Source: Phycisphaerales bacterium (lineage in GTDB: Bacteria > Planctomycetota > Phycisphaerae > Phycisphaerales > SM1A02). From it: DNA of 64,000 bases. Within the stretch, counting starts at the first letter, position 1, and each line of letters starts with the position of its first letter. Shown here piece after piece: positions 51,063 through 60,098 of the stretch. The position numbers were made by a program, and so were the translations under genes. The notes below the pieces were generated by a model that saw nothing but the letters and a program-made list of their open reading frames with translations, was not told where the DNA came from and ran no database searches. The stretch lies in assembly GCA_014238205.1 (NCBI GenBank), contig JABABM010000008.1, forward strand, positions 31,028 through 95,027, in the 5' to 3' direction.

Positions 51063-51086
51063 ACCGCGGGTCGCATGACCCGCGGT
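51063..51086 (+). terminator. Hairpin between the HD-GYP gene and tRNA-Arg
   Basis: Perfect 10-bp stem ACCGCGGGTC/GACCCGCGGT with a GCAT loop, without a clear T-tract. It probably closes the HD-GYP transcript. Confidence 0.5.
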
Positions 51087-51100
51087 TATCAGTTGAGAGG

Positions 51101-51106
51101 TAGAAT
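51101..51106 (+). promoter_or_regulatory. Possible -10 box (TAGAAT) for tRNA-Arg
   Basis: TAGAAT about 25 bases before the mature tRNA 5' end, right after the hairpin. No clear -35. Confidence 0.4.
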
Positions 51107-51131
51107 CCTGCCCTCGCGGCCTCATTACATT

Positions 51132-51205
51132 GCGCCCGTAGCTCAGTTGGATAGAGCATCGCTTTCCTAAAGCGAAGGTCACAGGTTCGAATCCTGTCGG
51201 GCGTG
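51132..51205 (+). tRNA. tRNA-Arg (anticodon CCU)
   Basis: 74 bases folding as a full cloverleaf. The acceptor GCGCCCG pairs with CGGGCGT (one G-U at the first pair); D-arm GCTC...GAGC; the anticodon stem TCGCT/AGCGA encloses the loop TTCCTAA, giving anticodon CCT; T-arm CACAGGTTCGAATCCTGT. The discriminator is G. CCA is not encoded. It reads the AGG arginine codon. Confidence 0.96.
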
Positions 51206-51267
51206 TTCTGCCCCCCGGCCACCCCTGGTCGACGCGAATACACCGTGTCTGGTACCGTGTTCGGCCC

Positions 51268-53511
51268 ATGACACACAACACCATATGCGCAATCGCTGCT
51301 GCCGCCGGGGTGTTCCTCACCCTGCCCGCAGCCTCACAGGAATCCATCGCTCCCGCGAGTTGGCGGAATGATGATCAGTCGCAACGAGCGTTGAAGGATC
51401 TTGCAGGCCAGTACAGGCCGGACGCATCACTTGCAACGATCGGTTCAAGCATCGAGGGTCGGAACATCAACGTGCTGCAGCTTGCACGCGATGGATCCAT
51501 CGATCCAGGCGAGCGACCAGCCCTGCTGGTCGTTGCAGGTATCGATGCCTCCAGGCCTCACACATCCTGGTGCGCTGTCGAAGTAGCCAGAACACTCCTT
51601 GAGCGTGCTGCTGGTGGTGACGAGGAAGTCATCTCGTTCCTCGAGACCAACACGCTCTACATCGTGCCTCGTCTCAACCCGGATGGCCATGAACGAAACA
51701 TGACTCACGCGACCATGCATGCCCACGCACGCAACATGCGTACCGATGATGCAGATCGTGATCGAGCCAGTGACGAGGATGGTCCCGATGATCTCAATGG
51801 AGATGGCATGATCACGATGATGCGTGTTCATGATCCGCGAAAGGCCGACCTCGTCGCCGACCCGGATGATCCCCGCCTGGACAGGAAGCCGGATCGTGAA
51901 GAAGGAGAACGAGCCGACTTCTACCTGCTGAGCGAGGGCCATGACAATGATGATGATGGCAGGCACAACGAGGATCCTGCCGGCGGCGTCGATCTGGACA
52001 TGAACTTCATGCATGGCTATCAACACCATGCGGATGGTGCAGGCCGCCACCAGCTCTCCGAACCGGAAGCCATGTCGCTTCTGCAGTTCGCCCTGGATCA
52101 TCAGAACATCGCGGCGGTCGTCGTCTACGGTCGACATGACACGCTGTCGTCTCCCCCATCGGCCAGTGGCCGGAATGATGCTGGTGGACCCAACACGATC
52201 GAGAATGACGACCAGGCCATGTATGAACGTGTCTCCGAACGTTTCATCGAGTTGACCAAGCTGGAGGGTGTTCCCTCGGGTGACTGGTCAGGCTCCTTCG
52301 CCGCCTGGGCCTATGCCCAGTACGGCGTTCCTGCCTTCTCGACACCGTTGTGGACGATGCCCCGTTCCGAGAATGGGAATGGTGATGGTGACGGTGAAGA
52401 TGGAGAAGATGGTGAGCAGGTCGAACGTCCACGCGGTGGACCTCCAGGCGGTGGTGCAGAACCCCCCCGTGGTGGGCAAGGTGGACGTGGGAACATCGAC
52501 TGGGAATCCATGAGAGATGAGTACGACGCCAACAAGGATGGTGAACTGGATGATGACGAACGCGACGCAATGCGAGAAGCCATGAGAGAGCGCTTCGGCG
52601 GCCGAGGAGGAGCTGGAGGCGGGCGAGGTGGCCCTGGTGCAGGTGGTCCACCGGATGGGGCAGGCGGCGGTGGCCGTGGAGGTCGAGGTGGCCGGGGTGG
52701 AGGACGTGGTGGTGGTAGCGGCGCTGGAGGTGGTCAGAACCTCACTCCGTCGCAGTATGGAGACATCAGCCAGGAGACCATCGATGAACTCATGGAGAGT
52801 GCACGTGAGAACGGAATGGAAATCAGCGAAGAACAGATGAGCCAGGTGACTCCCGAGATGATCGAGATGTTCGCCGAGCGGGCAGGAATCGAGATTCGAC
52901 GCGTCACCAGAGACACGGGAAACACGGGTCGACGCGATCAAGGCGTCCCCTCCGATGAAGACTGGCTGGAATACAGCGATGAAAGGCGAGATGGAAGCGG
53001 CTTCGTCGAATGGACTCGCGTGGATCACCCCGAGTACGACCATGTCGAAGTTGGGGGCTGGGCACCCGGGTTCCGTACGATTCCACCCATCGATGAAATG
53101 GATCCGATTGTCGAAGTACAGGCGGATTTCCTTGTCGACCTGGCGGCACACCTCCCGGATGTGCAGTTGCAGGATGTCGAAGTCGAGCAGATGGCCGACG
53201 GGCTGTGGTCCGTTCGGGCCTCCCTGGTCAACGAAGGGCGGTTGCCTGCAGGCACGGCCATGGCCAAGCGGAACAGGCGGGCACGGCCATGGGTCGTGCG
53301 ACTCGGTGTGGATCCGGACCAGATCGTGACAGGCCGCCCGACACACAAGGTCTGGACGATCGAACCCGACGGCGGCCGGCACGAGATGCGATGGGTCGTC
53401 GAACATCCCGATGGTGAAGACCTCGAGATCGAGCTCTTCAGCGAGAAATACGGTGGCACCGTGCATGCAATCACGTTGACAGGTGACGGATCGAATGGAG
53501 GCGGACAATGA
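51268..53511 (+). CDS. M14-like zinc carboxypeptidase homologue lacking catalytic residues, with EF-hand and Gly/Arg-rich insert
   Basis: 747 residues. Signal peptide (about 1-23), then an M14 carboxypeptidase-like fold that aligns along its length with the next gene. The metal motif H-x-x-E is absent (the region reads GIDASRPHTSWCAVEV), the third zinc histidine region reads VVVYGRHD instead of VQSYHNSGG, and the catalytic glutamate position is a proline (FSTPLW for FVNELW). It keeps the DEDGPDDLNGDG acidic loop. Inserted near 370-490 are an acidic/Gly run, an EF-hand loop DANKDGELDDDE (420-431) and a long Gly/Arg-rich tract. It is probably an exported non-enzymatic partner of the active M14 protein, to which it is coupled by ATGA. 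Confidence 0.8.
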   Translation: MTHNTICAIAAAAGVFLTLPAASQESIAPASWRNDDQSQRALKDLAGQYRPDASLATIGSSIEGRNINVLQLARDGSIDPGERPALLVVAGIDASRPHTSWCAVEVARTLLERAAGGDEEVISFLETNTLYIVPRLNPDGHERNMTHATMHAHARNMRTDDADRDRASDEDGPDDLNGDGMITMMRVHDPRKADLVADPDDPRLDRKPDREEGERADFYLLSEGHDNDDDGRHNEDPAGGVDLDMNFMHGYQHHADGAGRHQLSEPEAMSLLQFALDHQNIAAVVVYGRHDTLSSPPSASGRNDAGGPNTIENDDQAMYERVSERFIELTKLEGVPSGDWSGSFAAWAYAQYGVPAFSTPLWTMPRSENGNGDGDGEDGEDGEQVERPRGGPPGGGAEPPRGGQGGRGNIDWESMRDEYDANKDGELDDDERDAMREAMRERFGGRGGAGGGRGGPGAGGPPDGAGGGGRGGRGGRGGGRGGGSGAGGGQNLTPSQYGDISQETIDELMESARENGMEISEEQMSQVTPEMIEMFAERAGIEIRRVTRDTGNTGRRDQGVPSDEDWLEYSDERRDGSGFVEWTRVDHPEYDHVEVGGWAPGFRTIPPIDEMDPIVEVQADFLVDLAAHLPDVQLQDVEVEQMADGLWSVRASLVNEGRLPAGTAMAKRNRRARPWVVRLGVDPDQIVTGRPTHKVWTIEPDGGRHEMRWVVEHPDGEDLEIELFSEKYGGTVHAITLTGDGSNGGGQ

Positions 53512-55280
53512 AGCAACTGCTCATGACACTGCTCGTACTCGGACTTGGAATCGACATTGCTCGCGCGCAGACACCTCACCCGAGCAAGGTCGACATGACC
53601 TTCAACCACTGGTACGACTACGACGAAATGACGGGGTCGCTCCAGGACCTCACCCACGCCTACCCGAACCTGCTCACGATGGAATCCCTCGGCAAGAGCG
53701 TCGCCGGGCGCGACATCTGGCTGCTGACACTCAATGTTCCCGAGACGGGGCCGCCGGAATCAAAGACGGCGATGTACATCGAGGGCAACATCCACGGCAA
53801 TGAACTCCAGGCCACGGAGACGGTGCTCTACACGATCTGGTACATGACCAAGAGCTACGGAAAGATCGATCGAATCACGAAGCTGATGGATGAACGATCC
53901 TTCTACTTCGTTCCCAGTTCGAACCCCGACGGCAGGTCCTACTGGTTCGAGGAAGCTTCGACACCACATTCCCTTCGCGGAGGCATACGCCCCACGGACA
54001 ACGACCACGACGGTCTCTACGACGAGGATGGGCCCGATGACCTCGACGGAGATGGAAACATCACCTCGATGTGGACCAGGGATCCGCTTGGGAGATACAA
54101 GCGGGACGAGGACGACCCGAGGTTCTTCGTGCGTGTCGATTCGGATGATGATCCGGGTGGATGGTCACGGCTTGGCCAGGAGGGCATCGACAACGATGGC
54201 GATGGAGATGTCAACGAGGATGGCATCGGTGGCTACGACCCCAACCGGAACTTCCCCAGCGACTGGCAGCCGGAGCACATCCAGTACGGTGCGACGGACT
54301 ACCCACTGAGCCTCCCGGAGTGCAAGGTGACCGCCGAGTTCATCATGGCGCACCCGAACATCGCCGGTGTGCAGTCCTATCACAACTCCGGCGGCATGGT
54401 GCTCTATGGCCCGGGTGCCAGTTACCAGAACTACCCGGGCAACGACATGCGGATCATGGAACGAATGGCCCAGAAGGGTTCCGACATGATTCCGTTCTAC
54501 GACGCGCTGCTTTCATGGCGTGATCTCTATTCGACCCACGGCGATGAGACGTCCTTCACGTACGAGCAGGAGGGCATCATGTCCTTCGTCAACGAGCTCT
54601 GGTCAGACAAGAAGATGTTCGCCGACGAGGAACGTACCGGGACCGAAGACACCCGGATGTTCCGTGACATGCTCCAGTTCGAGGATGTCTACGCTCCCTA
54701 TACGGAAGTGGACCACCCCACCTACGGCAAGGTACTCGTGGGTGGAACAACCAAGGACGCCAGTCGCGTGGCTCCACCGTGGGCCCAGGAGGAGGACTGC
54801 CACCGGAACTTCGCCTTCACGATGTACCACGCCGACGAGATGCCCATGGTCGAATGGGGCCTGCTGCAGGTCCGGCAAGGACCGGCGAACCTGTGGGAGA
54901 TCACCGTCGAGGTGAAGAACCCGAAGGTCATCCCCACCATCCTGGGCTGGGCAAGGCAGCACCGGATCGGACTGCCCGATGAACTGCACTGCGAGACAAC
55001 CAACGGAGGACGAGTTGTTGCAAGTGGAACCGTCCGTGACATGCAGCCCTGGACGAAAATATCGATTCCAGAGGACGATCACCATCCCGAGCGTATTCGG
55101 AATGAACGTGGCATCGGAAGTGAAGGCAGGGTGCTCTACAGATTCCTCGTCGAGGGGGATGCACCGGTGACGCTTCAATATGAATCCACGAAGGGTGGCA
55201 CCATCGAGCAGGTGGTACCACTTGAAGCAACTCCCCCGCACGAAGCTGCACCCGGTCCGCACGAACGGGACGAAACGTGA
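53508..55280 (+). CDS. Secreted M14-family zinc carboxypeptidase
   Basis: 590 residues. Signal peptide (about 1-20, ending ARA). The zinc motif H-G-N-E (96-99) in EGNIHGNEL, the third ligand in VQSYHNSGG, the substrate arginine region PNRNFPSDW, and the catalytic glutamate in MSFVNELW are all present, so an active peptidase is expected. Asp-rich loops (DNDHDGLYDEDGPDDLDGDG) probably bind calcium. A ~190-residue C-terminal beta-rich domain follows. It works outside the cytoplasm, removing C-terminal residues or processing peptides. It is translationally coupled to the degenerate paralogue before it and to the cupin gene after it. Confidence 0.9.
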   Translation: MKQLLMTLLVLGLGIDIARAQTPHPSKVDMTFNHWYDYDEMTGSLQDLTHAYPNLLTMESLGKSVAGRDIWLLTLNVPETGPPESKTAMYIEGNIHGNELQATETVLYTIWYMTKSYGKIDRITKLMDERSFYFVPSSNPDGRSYWFEEASTPHSLRGGIRPTDNDHDGLYDEDGPDDLDGDGNITSMWTRDPLGRYKRDEDDPRFFVRVDSDDDPGGWSRLGQEGIDNDGDGDVNEDGIGGYDPNRNFPSDWQPEHIQYGATDYPLSLPECKVTAEFIMAHPNIAGVQSYHNSGGMVLYGPGASYQNYPGNDMRIMERMAQKGSDMIPFYDALLSWRDLYSTHGDETSFTYEQEGIMSFVNELWSDKKMFADEERTGTEDTRMFRDMLQFEDVYAPYTEVDHPTYGKVLVGGTTKDASRVAPPWAQEEDCHRNFAFTMYHADEMPMVEWGLLQVRQGPANLWEITVEVKNPKVIPTILGWARQHRIGLPDELHCETTNGGRVVASGTVRDMQPWTKISIPEDDHHPERIRNERGIGSEGRVLYRFLVEGDAPVTLQYESTKGGTIEQVVPLEATPPHEAAPGPHERDET

Positions 55281-55708
55281 CACTCCCTCCGGCCCACGAG
55301 GTCATCGAGCGTCTCGGGCTGGCTCCTCATCCCGAGGGTGGCTTCTACAGGGAAACCTGGAGAGATGAACCTGCAGATGGTTCAAGGGGCAGTGGCTCAG
55401 CCATCCTCTTTCTCCTTCGAGAGGGCGAGACTTCACGGTGGCACAGGATCGATGCCACGGAGATCTGGCATTTCTACGAAGGTGCACCCCTTGAACTTCA
55501 CGCCTGCTGCGATGAAGGCCCCGTCGAGAAACACATGCTCGGGCCGGGCCTCTTTGAAGGTGAAACGCCCCAGGCAATCATTCCGCCAAACGCATGGCAG
55601 TCAGCCAGGAGCCTTGGCGACTGGACACTCGTAGGCTGCACTGTCAGCCCGGCGTTCGAGTTCGAGTTCTTCGAAATGGCTGATGAGGACTTCCAGCCGG
55701 GGAACTGA
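55277..55708 (+). CDS. Cupin-fold DUF985 protein
   Basis: 143 residues of the cupin_5/DUF985 type: LGLAPHPEGGFYRETWR, AILFLLREGETSRWHRIDATEIWHFYEG (quoted as two adjoining conserved stretches), IPPNAWQSAR and LVGCTVSPAFEF. Metal-binding histidines occur in SRWHR and WHFY. The GTG at 55277 overlaps the M14 stop. Sugar-related enzymes share this fold, but the substrate is unknown. Confidence 0.85.
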   Translation: MTLPPAHEVIERLGLAPHPEGGFYRETWRDEPADGSRGSGSAILFLLREGETSRWHRIDATEIWHFYEGAPLELHACCDEGPVEKHMLGPGLFEGETPQAIIPPNAWQSARSLGDWTLVGCTVSPAFEFEFFEMADEDFQPGN

Positions 55709-55711
55709 CGA

Positions 55712-56578
55712 TCAATTCCTGTAGCGTTCATGGCACGCTGAACAGGACTGTTCGAGCAGATGCAGTTGTCCAGTTGCAGCGGCATGTCTGCCGGCAATGA
55801 GCATGTCCTCGAGTTGCTGGGCCGCAGCGATCGATTGGTCCGACAACTCGGCGAAGCCCGATCCATGTTCCCCGCTGAATCCCGATGTCGTCCGAAGCAG
55901 GTCGACGAGTTGAGCCGCGATGGCGGGCGCACCTGGATCGACCCAGTGCGAATGTGCGAACTGCTCCAGTCGTGTCCATTCCGTGTCCACGAGATCCATC
56001 GTGAGTGCAAGGTCGCCGGGATCAATCCTCCCTGGATGGTGACGCCGAAGAGCAGGCGCAATGCGCAGAGCTGAACCAACCGAGTCGAAGAGTCCCTCGA
56101 ACGCAGGATCCGTTCCACTGTCATGAAGGAGTGCGAGACCTTCCTGGCTGTCCCACTCCCCCGTTCCCACGAGACCGACCGCGACGGCTGCAGGCGCACG
56201 GTTGGTGCCGTGATGGCAATGCACGTAGATGGGTCGCTGAAGTGTTTCGAGCAGCCCCGAGATGACCTGGGCCTCCTCCATCGTGATGCCGGAATACTTC
56301 AACGGGAGATGTACAACCCGGATCCCGAAGTGCTCCTTGATCCCGCTTCCTGGAGATGTTGCGTCCACGTCGATGATCGACCTGATGCCCAGTTCCTGGA
56401 GCGCACGCAGGCCCGATTCACCTGCAGGCTCCCCACCAACATGGATACCCATGCCGGGTTGAACGTCCCGCAGGGCAGGCAGTGACTCACCACTTTCGGC
56501 GGATCGAGCAGACGTCGAGTCGGCGCAACCAACCAGGATCCAGACTGTGAAGAGTGCAATGGCAGGAAGTTGAAACAT
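55712..56578 (-). CDS. Lipoprotein with a dual-specificity-like phosphatase domain fused to a cytochrome c'-like domain
   Basis: 288 residues. A lipoprotein signal peptide ends in a lipobox (LVGC, Cys about 18). The first domain (about 40-165) is a cysteine-phosphatase: the P-loop HCHHGTNRAP gives the C-x5-R signature (C121 to R127), and an aspartate-containing loop lies upstream. The C-terminal ~110 residues are a helical bundle ending in CSACHERYRN, the position and form of the single c-type heme site (CxxCH, 279-283) of cytochrome c'. The product would sit in an outer envelope compartment. The fusion of phosphatase and heme domain is unusual. It is convergent with the cupin gene, with 3 bases between stops. 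Confidence 0.78.
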   Translation of the reverse strand: MFQLPAIALFTVWILVGCADSTSARSAESGESLPALRDVQPGMGIHVGGEPAGESGLRALQELGIRSIIDVDATSPGSGIKEHFGIRVVHLPLKYSGITMEEAQVISGLLETLQRPIYVHCHHGTNRAPAAVAVGLVGTGEWDSQEGLALLHDSGTDPAFEGLFDSVGSALRIAPALRRHHPGRIDPGDLALTMDLVDTEWTRLEQFAHSHWVDPGAPAIAAQLVDLLRTTSGFSGEHGSGFAELSDQSIAAAQQLEDMLIAGRHAAATGQLHLLEQSCSACHERYRN

Positions 56579-56631
56579 CGCCCCTGATTGTATCTCGAGT
56601 CACTTCCAGATACTGCTGCTGAGCAACCTGC

Positions 56632-56637
56632 TAGGCT
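56632..56637 (+). promoter_or_regulatory. -10 box (TAGGCT) six bases before the DUF2237 gene
   Basis: TAGGCT, GAAGCA, then ATG at 56644; again the leaderless spacing with no ribosome binding site. Confidence 0.42.
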
Positions 56638-56643
56638 GAAGCA

Positions 56644-57033
56644 ATGATCCGTGCGAATGAACCCGACAACGACATGCAGAACGTCCTTGGCGGACCCCTG
56701 CAACCATGTTCGCTTGATCCCATGACAGGCTTCTACCGAACCGGTTGCTGCCAGACCGGGCCCGATGACCTGGGCTCACATACGGTCTGCGTACGAGTCA
56801 CGGACGAGTTTCTTACATTCTCCAAGGCGGCTGGAAACGACCTGTCGACCCCGATGCCCGAACATGGTTTCCCCGGCCTGAAGGAAGGCGACCGCTGGTG
56901 CCTCTGCGCTCCGAGGTGGCAGGAAGCACTGGATGCAGGGCATGCACCACAAATAGTGCTCGATGCAACACACGTCGGAGCCCTGCAGTACTGCGGGCTG
57001 GACGATCTCGTTGCCCATGCCCTCGACGACTGA
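56644..57033 (+). CDS. DUF2237 family protein
   Basis: 129 residues, near-complete match to the DUF2237 pattern as I remember it: NVLGGPLQPCSLDPMTGFYR, GCCQTGPDDLGSHTVC, DEFLTFSKAAGNDLSTP, and GDRWCLCAPRWQEAL. Several cysteines (GCC, CLC) are conserved. Cytoplasmic, function unknown. It ends one base before the convergent glpD stop. Confidence 0.9.
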   Translation: MIRANEPDNDMQNVLGGPLQPCSLDPMTGFYRTGCCQTGPDDLGSHTVCVRVTDEFLTFSKAAGNDLSTPMPEHGFPGLKEGDRWCLCAPRWQEALDAGHAPQIVLDATHVGALQYCGLDDLVAHALDD

Positions 57034-58602
57034 TCAGGACAACTGGTACCCGGCGGCCAGTTCACGGAAGTCGGCTGCCTGCTCCGCTGCCCAGGCCTCG
57101 TCCCGCCCCAGTTCAACCGACATGAGCTTCGCGACTTCATCGGCGACCTCCGCCGCGGCCGCCGCGTCCAGCAGCAGCGCACGGGTGCGGCGAGCGAGAA
57201 CATCCTCGACCGTTCGTGCCAGTTCATGGCGAGCAGCATGCGACACGACACCACGGGGATATGGCAGTCGCTCGTGCAGCAGGTCATGTCCTCCCTCGAT
57301 TTCATCGCAAACCGCCATCACTTCTGCTGCGTCCGAACCATAGACTCGCAGCCAATTCTCATCTGGCATGGCCGGGTCTTCCCGATCCAGCCAGCCTCGC
57401 AGGTGCAGTGTCTCGGTAGTACAGGATCGTTGCTCAAGCCCACCGACATCAAGGGCCTGGTCTACTACATCTGCCGCCATGCGGCGATAGGTCGTCCACT
57501 TGCCACCGATGATCGTGACCAGTCCCCCGCGGGAAATGAGTACCTCGTGTTCCCGGGAGATCTTCTTGGTCGCCTGGCCTTCGTGCTTGACCAGGGGCCG
57601 CAGGCCGGCGAACACGCTCAGGACATCGGACCGTTCGGGGTCATGGGAGAGGTACCTGGCTGCATTGCGAAGGATGAACTCGACTTCCTCGTCGGTCGCC
57701 CTGGGTTCCAGGATCGGCTCTGGAGCATGCTCGTCGGTCGTTCCAACAAGGCATCGCTCGTGCCAGGGAATGACGAAGAGCACCCTTCCATCATCAGTAT
57801 GGGGAACCATGATGGCCGTATCTCCCTGCAGGAAATTCTTGTCAAGAACGAGGTGGACACCGCGACTGGGTTCGACGACCGATTCGGCTTCTGCATCGTC
57901 CATGCGACGGATCGTGTTCGAGAACACTCCTGTTGCATTGATGACGACTTTTCCCCGGGCCTCGTATTCCTCGCTGGTCTCGACGTCCATGAACCGGACT
58001 CCGCGGACATGCTCGGATTCATCCCGGAGCAGTCCAGTGACCCTGGCATGATTGAGTACGAGGGCATCGTGATCGATCGCCGTTCGAACAAGAGTCACGC
58101 ACATCCGGGAGTCATCGAACTGACCATCGTGGTACTGCGTGCCTCCATCCAGTCCCTCGGACTCGAGGTTTGGGATGCGTTCCAGTGTTTCCGCCGGCTT
58201 GAGACTCCGTGACGGGGCCAGGTTCAACTTTCCTGCAAGCAGGTCGTAGAGCTTGAGGCCGATGCCGTAGAAGGGCCCCTCCCACCACTTGTATCGAGGC
58301 ACGACAAAGGCCAGATTCGTCACCAGGTGCGGAGCGTTGTTGTACATGAGCCCCCGCTCATGCAGTGCTTCACGGACAAGGGAAATGTTTCCCTGCTGGA
58401 GGTACCGGACACCTCCGTGTACGAGCTTCGTGGAGCGACTGCTGGTGGCCTTGGCGAAATCGACCTGTTCCAGGAGCAGGGTTCGGAATCCTCGTGCTGC
58501 AGCATCCACTGCTGCACCAAGGCCGCTTGCGCCACCTCCGATGACGATCACATCCCAATCGGGCGTCTTCTTGATGCGGTCAATGAGTTCGCTGCGATTC
58601 AT
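57034..58602 (-). CDS. glpD: Aerobic glycerol-3-phosphate dehydrogenase
   Basis: 522-residue FAD enzyme oxidising sn-glycerol 3-phosphate to dihydroxyacetone phosphate and feeding electrons to quinone at the membrane. FAD loop VIGGGASGLGAAVDAAARG; TSSRSTKLVHGGVRYL; GVHLVLD; TIIGGKWTTYRRMA; and a C-terminal helical domain. It starts with ATGA overlap on the glpK stop, so glpK-glpD are one operon. Confidence 0.95.
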   Translation of the reverse strand: MNRSELIDRIKKTPDWDVIVIGGGASGLGAAVDAAARGFRTLLLEQVDFAKATSSRSTKLVHGGVRYLQQGNISLVREALHERGLMYNNAPHLVTNLAFVVPRYKWWEGPFYGIGLKLYDLLAGKLNLAPSRSLKPAETLERIPNLESEGLDGGTQYHDGQFDDSRMCVTLVRTAIDHDALVLNHARVTGLLRDESEHVRGVRFMDVETSEEYEARGKVVINATGVFSNTIRRMDDAEAESVVEPSRGVHLVLDKNFLQGDTAIMVPHTDDGRVLFVIPWHERCLVGTTDEHAPEPILEPRATDEEVEFILRNAARYLSHDPERSDVLSVFAGLRPLVKHEGQATKKISREHEVLISRGGLVTIIGGKWTTYRRMAADVVDQALDVGGLEQRSCTTETLHLRGWLDREDPAMPDENWLRVYGSDAAEVMAVCDEIEGGHDLLHERLPYPRGVVSHAARHELARTVEDVLARRTRALLLDAAAAAEVADEVAKLMSVELGRDEAWAAEQAADFRELAAGYQLS

Positions 58603-60098
58603 TCTTCTTCCTCCACCCAGTGGCACGCTCTCTTCACAGCCCGTGACCAGGAAGCCAGGTGGGTTTCCCGGTGTTCCTTGGCCATGTCCGGTTCGAAACG
58701 GCGTTCAAGTTTCCAGTGATCACCAATGTCTTCCGCGTTTTCATAGACCCCCACATGCAGGCCGGCCATGAATGCCGCGCCCAATGCCGTCGTCTCGAGC
58801 ACCGTGGGTCGAAGGACAGGCCGGTCCAGCAGGTTGGACTGGATCTGCAGCAGCAGGTCACTGGCGGCGGCTCCACCATCAACCCGGACCTCGGACAATC
58901 GAACACCTGAATCGCCTTCCATGGCCTGGAGCAGGTCCACCACCTGGCAGGCGATTCCCTCGAGCGTGGCCCGTGCCACGTGAGCTGCCGTACTGCCTCG
59001 GGTCAGGCCGAGGATGGTTCCGCGGGCATAGGGATCCCAGTAGGGAGCCCCGAGTCCTGCAAAGGCCGGGACGAGCATGACGCCATCGCTGTGTTCGACG
59101 GATGCAGCAAGCGTATTCACATCGACCGCCTGCTCGATGATGCCCAGCCCGTCACGCAGCCACTGGATGGAGGCCCCTCCCATGAAGATGCTGCCTTCCA
59201 GTGCATGAACCGGTTCGCAGCCATCAAGTTGCCAGGCGACTGTCGTCAGGAGACCGTGATCACTCTGCACGATGTCCGTTCCCGTATTCATCAGCAGGAA
59301 GCATCCCGTGCCGTAGGTCGTCTTGGCCATTCCCGGTTCGATGCAGGCCTGGCCGAACAGGGCCGACTGCTGGTCACCGATCATGCCACCGATGATGACA
59401 GGTGCACCGAGAATCGATGCTTCAGTTTCACCGAAACGACAACTGCATGGCCTCACCTCGGGCAGCAGGGATGCGGGGATGTTGAACAACTTCAGCAGGT
59501 CTTCATCCCAGGCCTGGTCCTTGATGTTGTAGAGCAGGGTCCTGCAGGCGTTGGAGACATCTGTTGCATGCACGGCACCGTGTGTGAGATTCCAGAGCAG
59601 CCACGTGTCGATCGTGCCGAAGGCCAGTTGTCCATTTTCGGCTGCATCGCGTGCACCCTCGACATGGTCAAGCAACCAGGCAAGTTTCGTTGCGCTGAAG
59701 TAGGGATCGAGGCGCAGCCCCGTGCACGTACGAACTCGTTCCTGGTTCTCGGGGGAGTCGTAGCGTGCCATGTCATCAGCCGTACGGCGATCCTGCCAGA
59801 CGATTGCGTTGTGCAGGGGTGTGCCTGTTGCACGATCCCAGAGCACGACCGTCTCTCTCTGGTTGGTGATGCCGACAGCGGCGATATCCGCAGGCCCGAG
59901 TTTCGCCTTCTCCATCGCATCCCGCATGGTCTTCGCCTGGGTTTCCCAGATCTGTGACGCATCATGTTCCACCCATCCAGGGTTGGGGAAGTGCTGGTCG
60001 AACTCCTCCTGGGCTGTGGCGACACTGGAACCAGAGACATCAAAGATGATCGTCCGGCAACTGGTCGTGCCCTCATCAAGGGCCATCAAGTAGGACAT
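58599..60098 (-). CDS. glpK: Glycerol kinase
   Basis: 499-residue FGGY kinase that phosphorylates glycerol to glycerol 3-phosphate. N-terminal ATP-site DEGTTSCR; NQRETVVLWD; GDQQSALFGQ; FGGY-type signature near LSEVRVDGGAAASDLLLQ. The ATG at 60098 is chosen because GGAGGAGAAG lies about 11 bases upstream and it fits the family start; in-frame upstream ATGs only extend into the leader. First gene of the glpK-glpD operon; no glycerol facilitator (GlpF) gene or GlpR-type regulator is nearby. Confidence 0.95.
   Translation of the reverse strand: MSYLMALDEGTTSCRTIIFDVSGSSVATAQEEFDQHFPNPGWVEHDASQIWETQAKTMRDAMEKAKLGPADIAAVGITNQRETVVLWDRATGTPLHNAIVWQDRRTADDMARYDSPENQERVRTCTGLRLDPYFSATKLAWLLDHVEGARDAAENGQLAFGTIDTWLLWNLTHGAVHATDVSNACRTLLYNIKDQAWDEDLLKLFNIPASLLPEVRPCSCRFGETEASILGAPVIIGGMIGDQQSALFGQACIEPGMAKTTYGTGCFLLMNTGTDIVQSDHGLLTTVAWQLDGCEPVHALEGSIFMGGASIQWLRDGLGIIEQAVDVNTLAASVEHSDGVMLVPAFAGLGAPYWDPYARGTILGLTRGSTAAHVARATLEGIACQVVDLLQAMEGDSGVRLSEVRVDGGAAASDLLLQIQSNLLDRPVLRPTVLETTALGAAFMAGLHVGVYENAEDIGDHWKLERRFEPDMAKEHRETHLASWSRAVKRACHWVEEEE

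Noticed and set aside
52288..53508. 406-codon minus-strand frame
   Set aside because: Antisense to the M14-like gene; its threonine runs mirror the Gly/Arg-rich tract.
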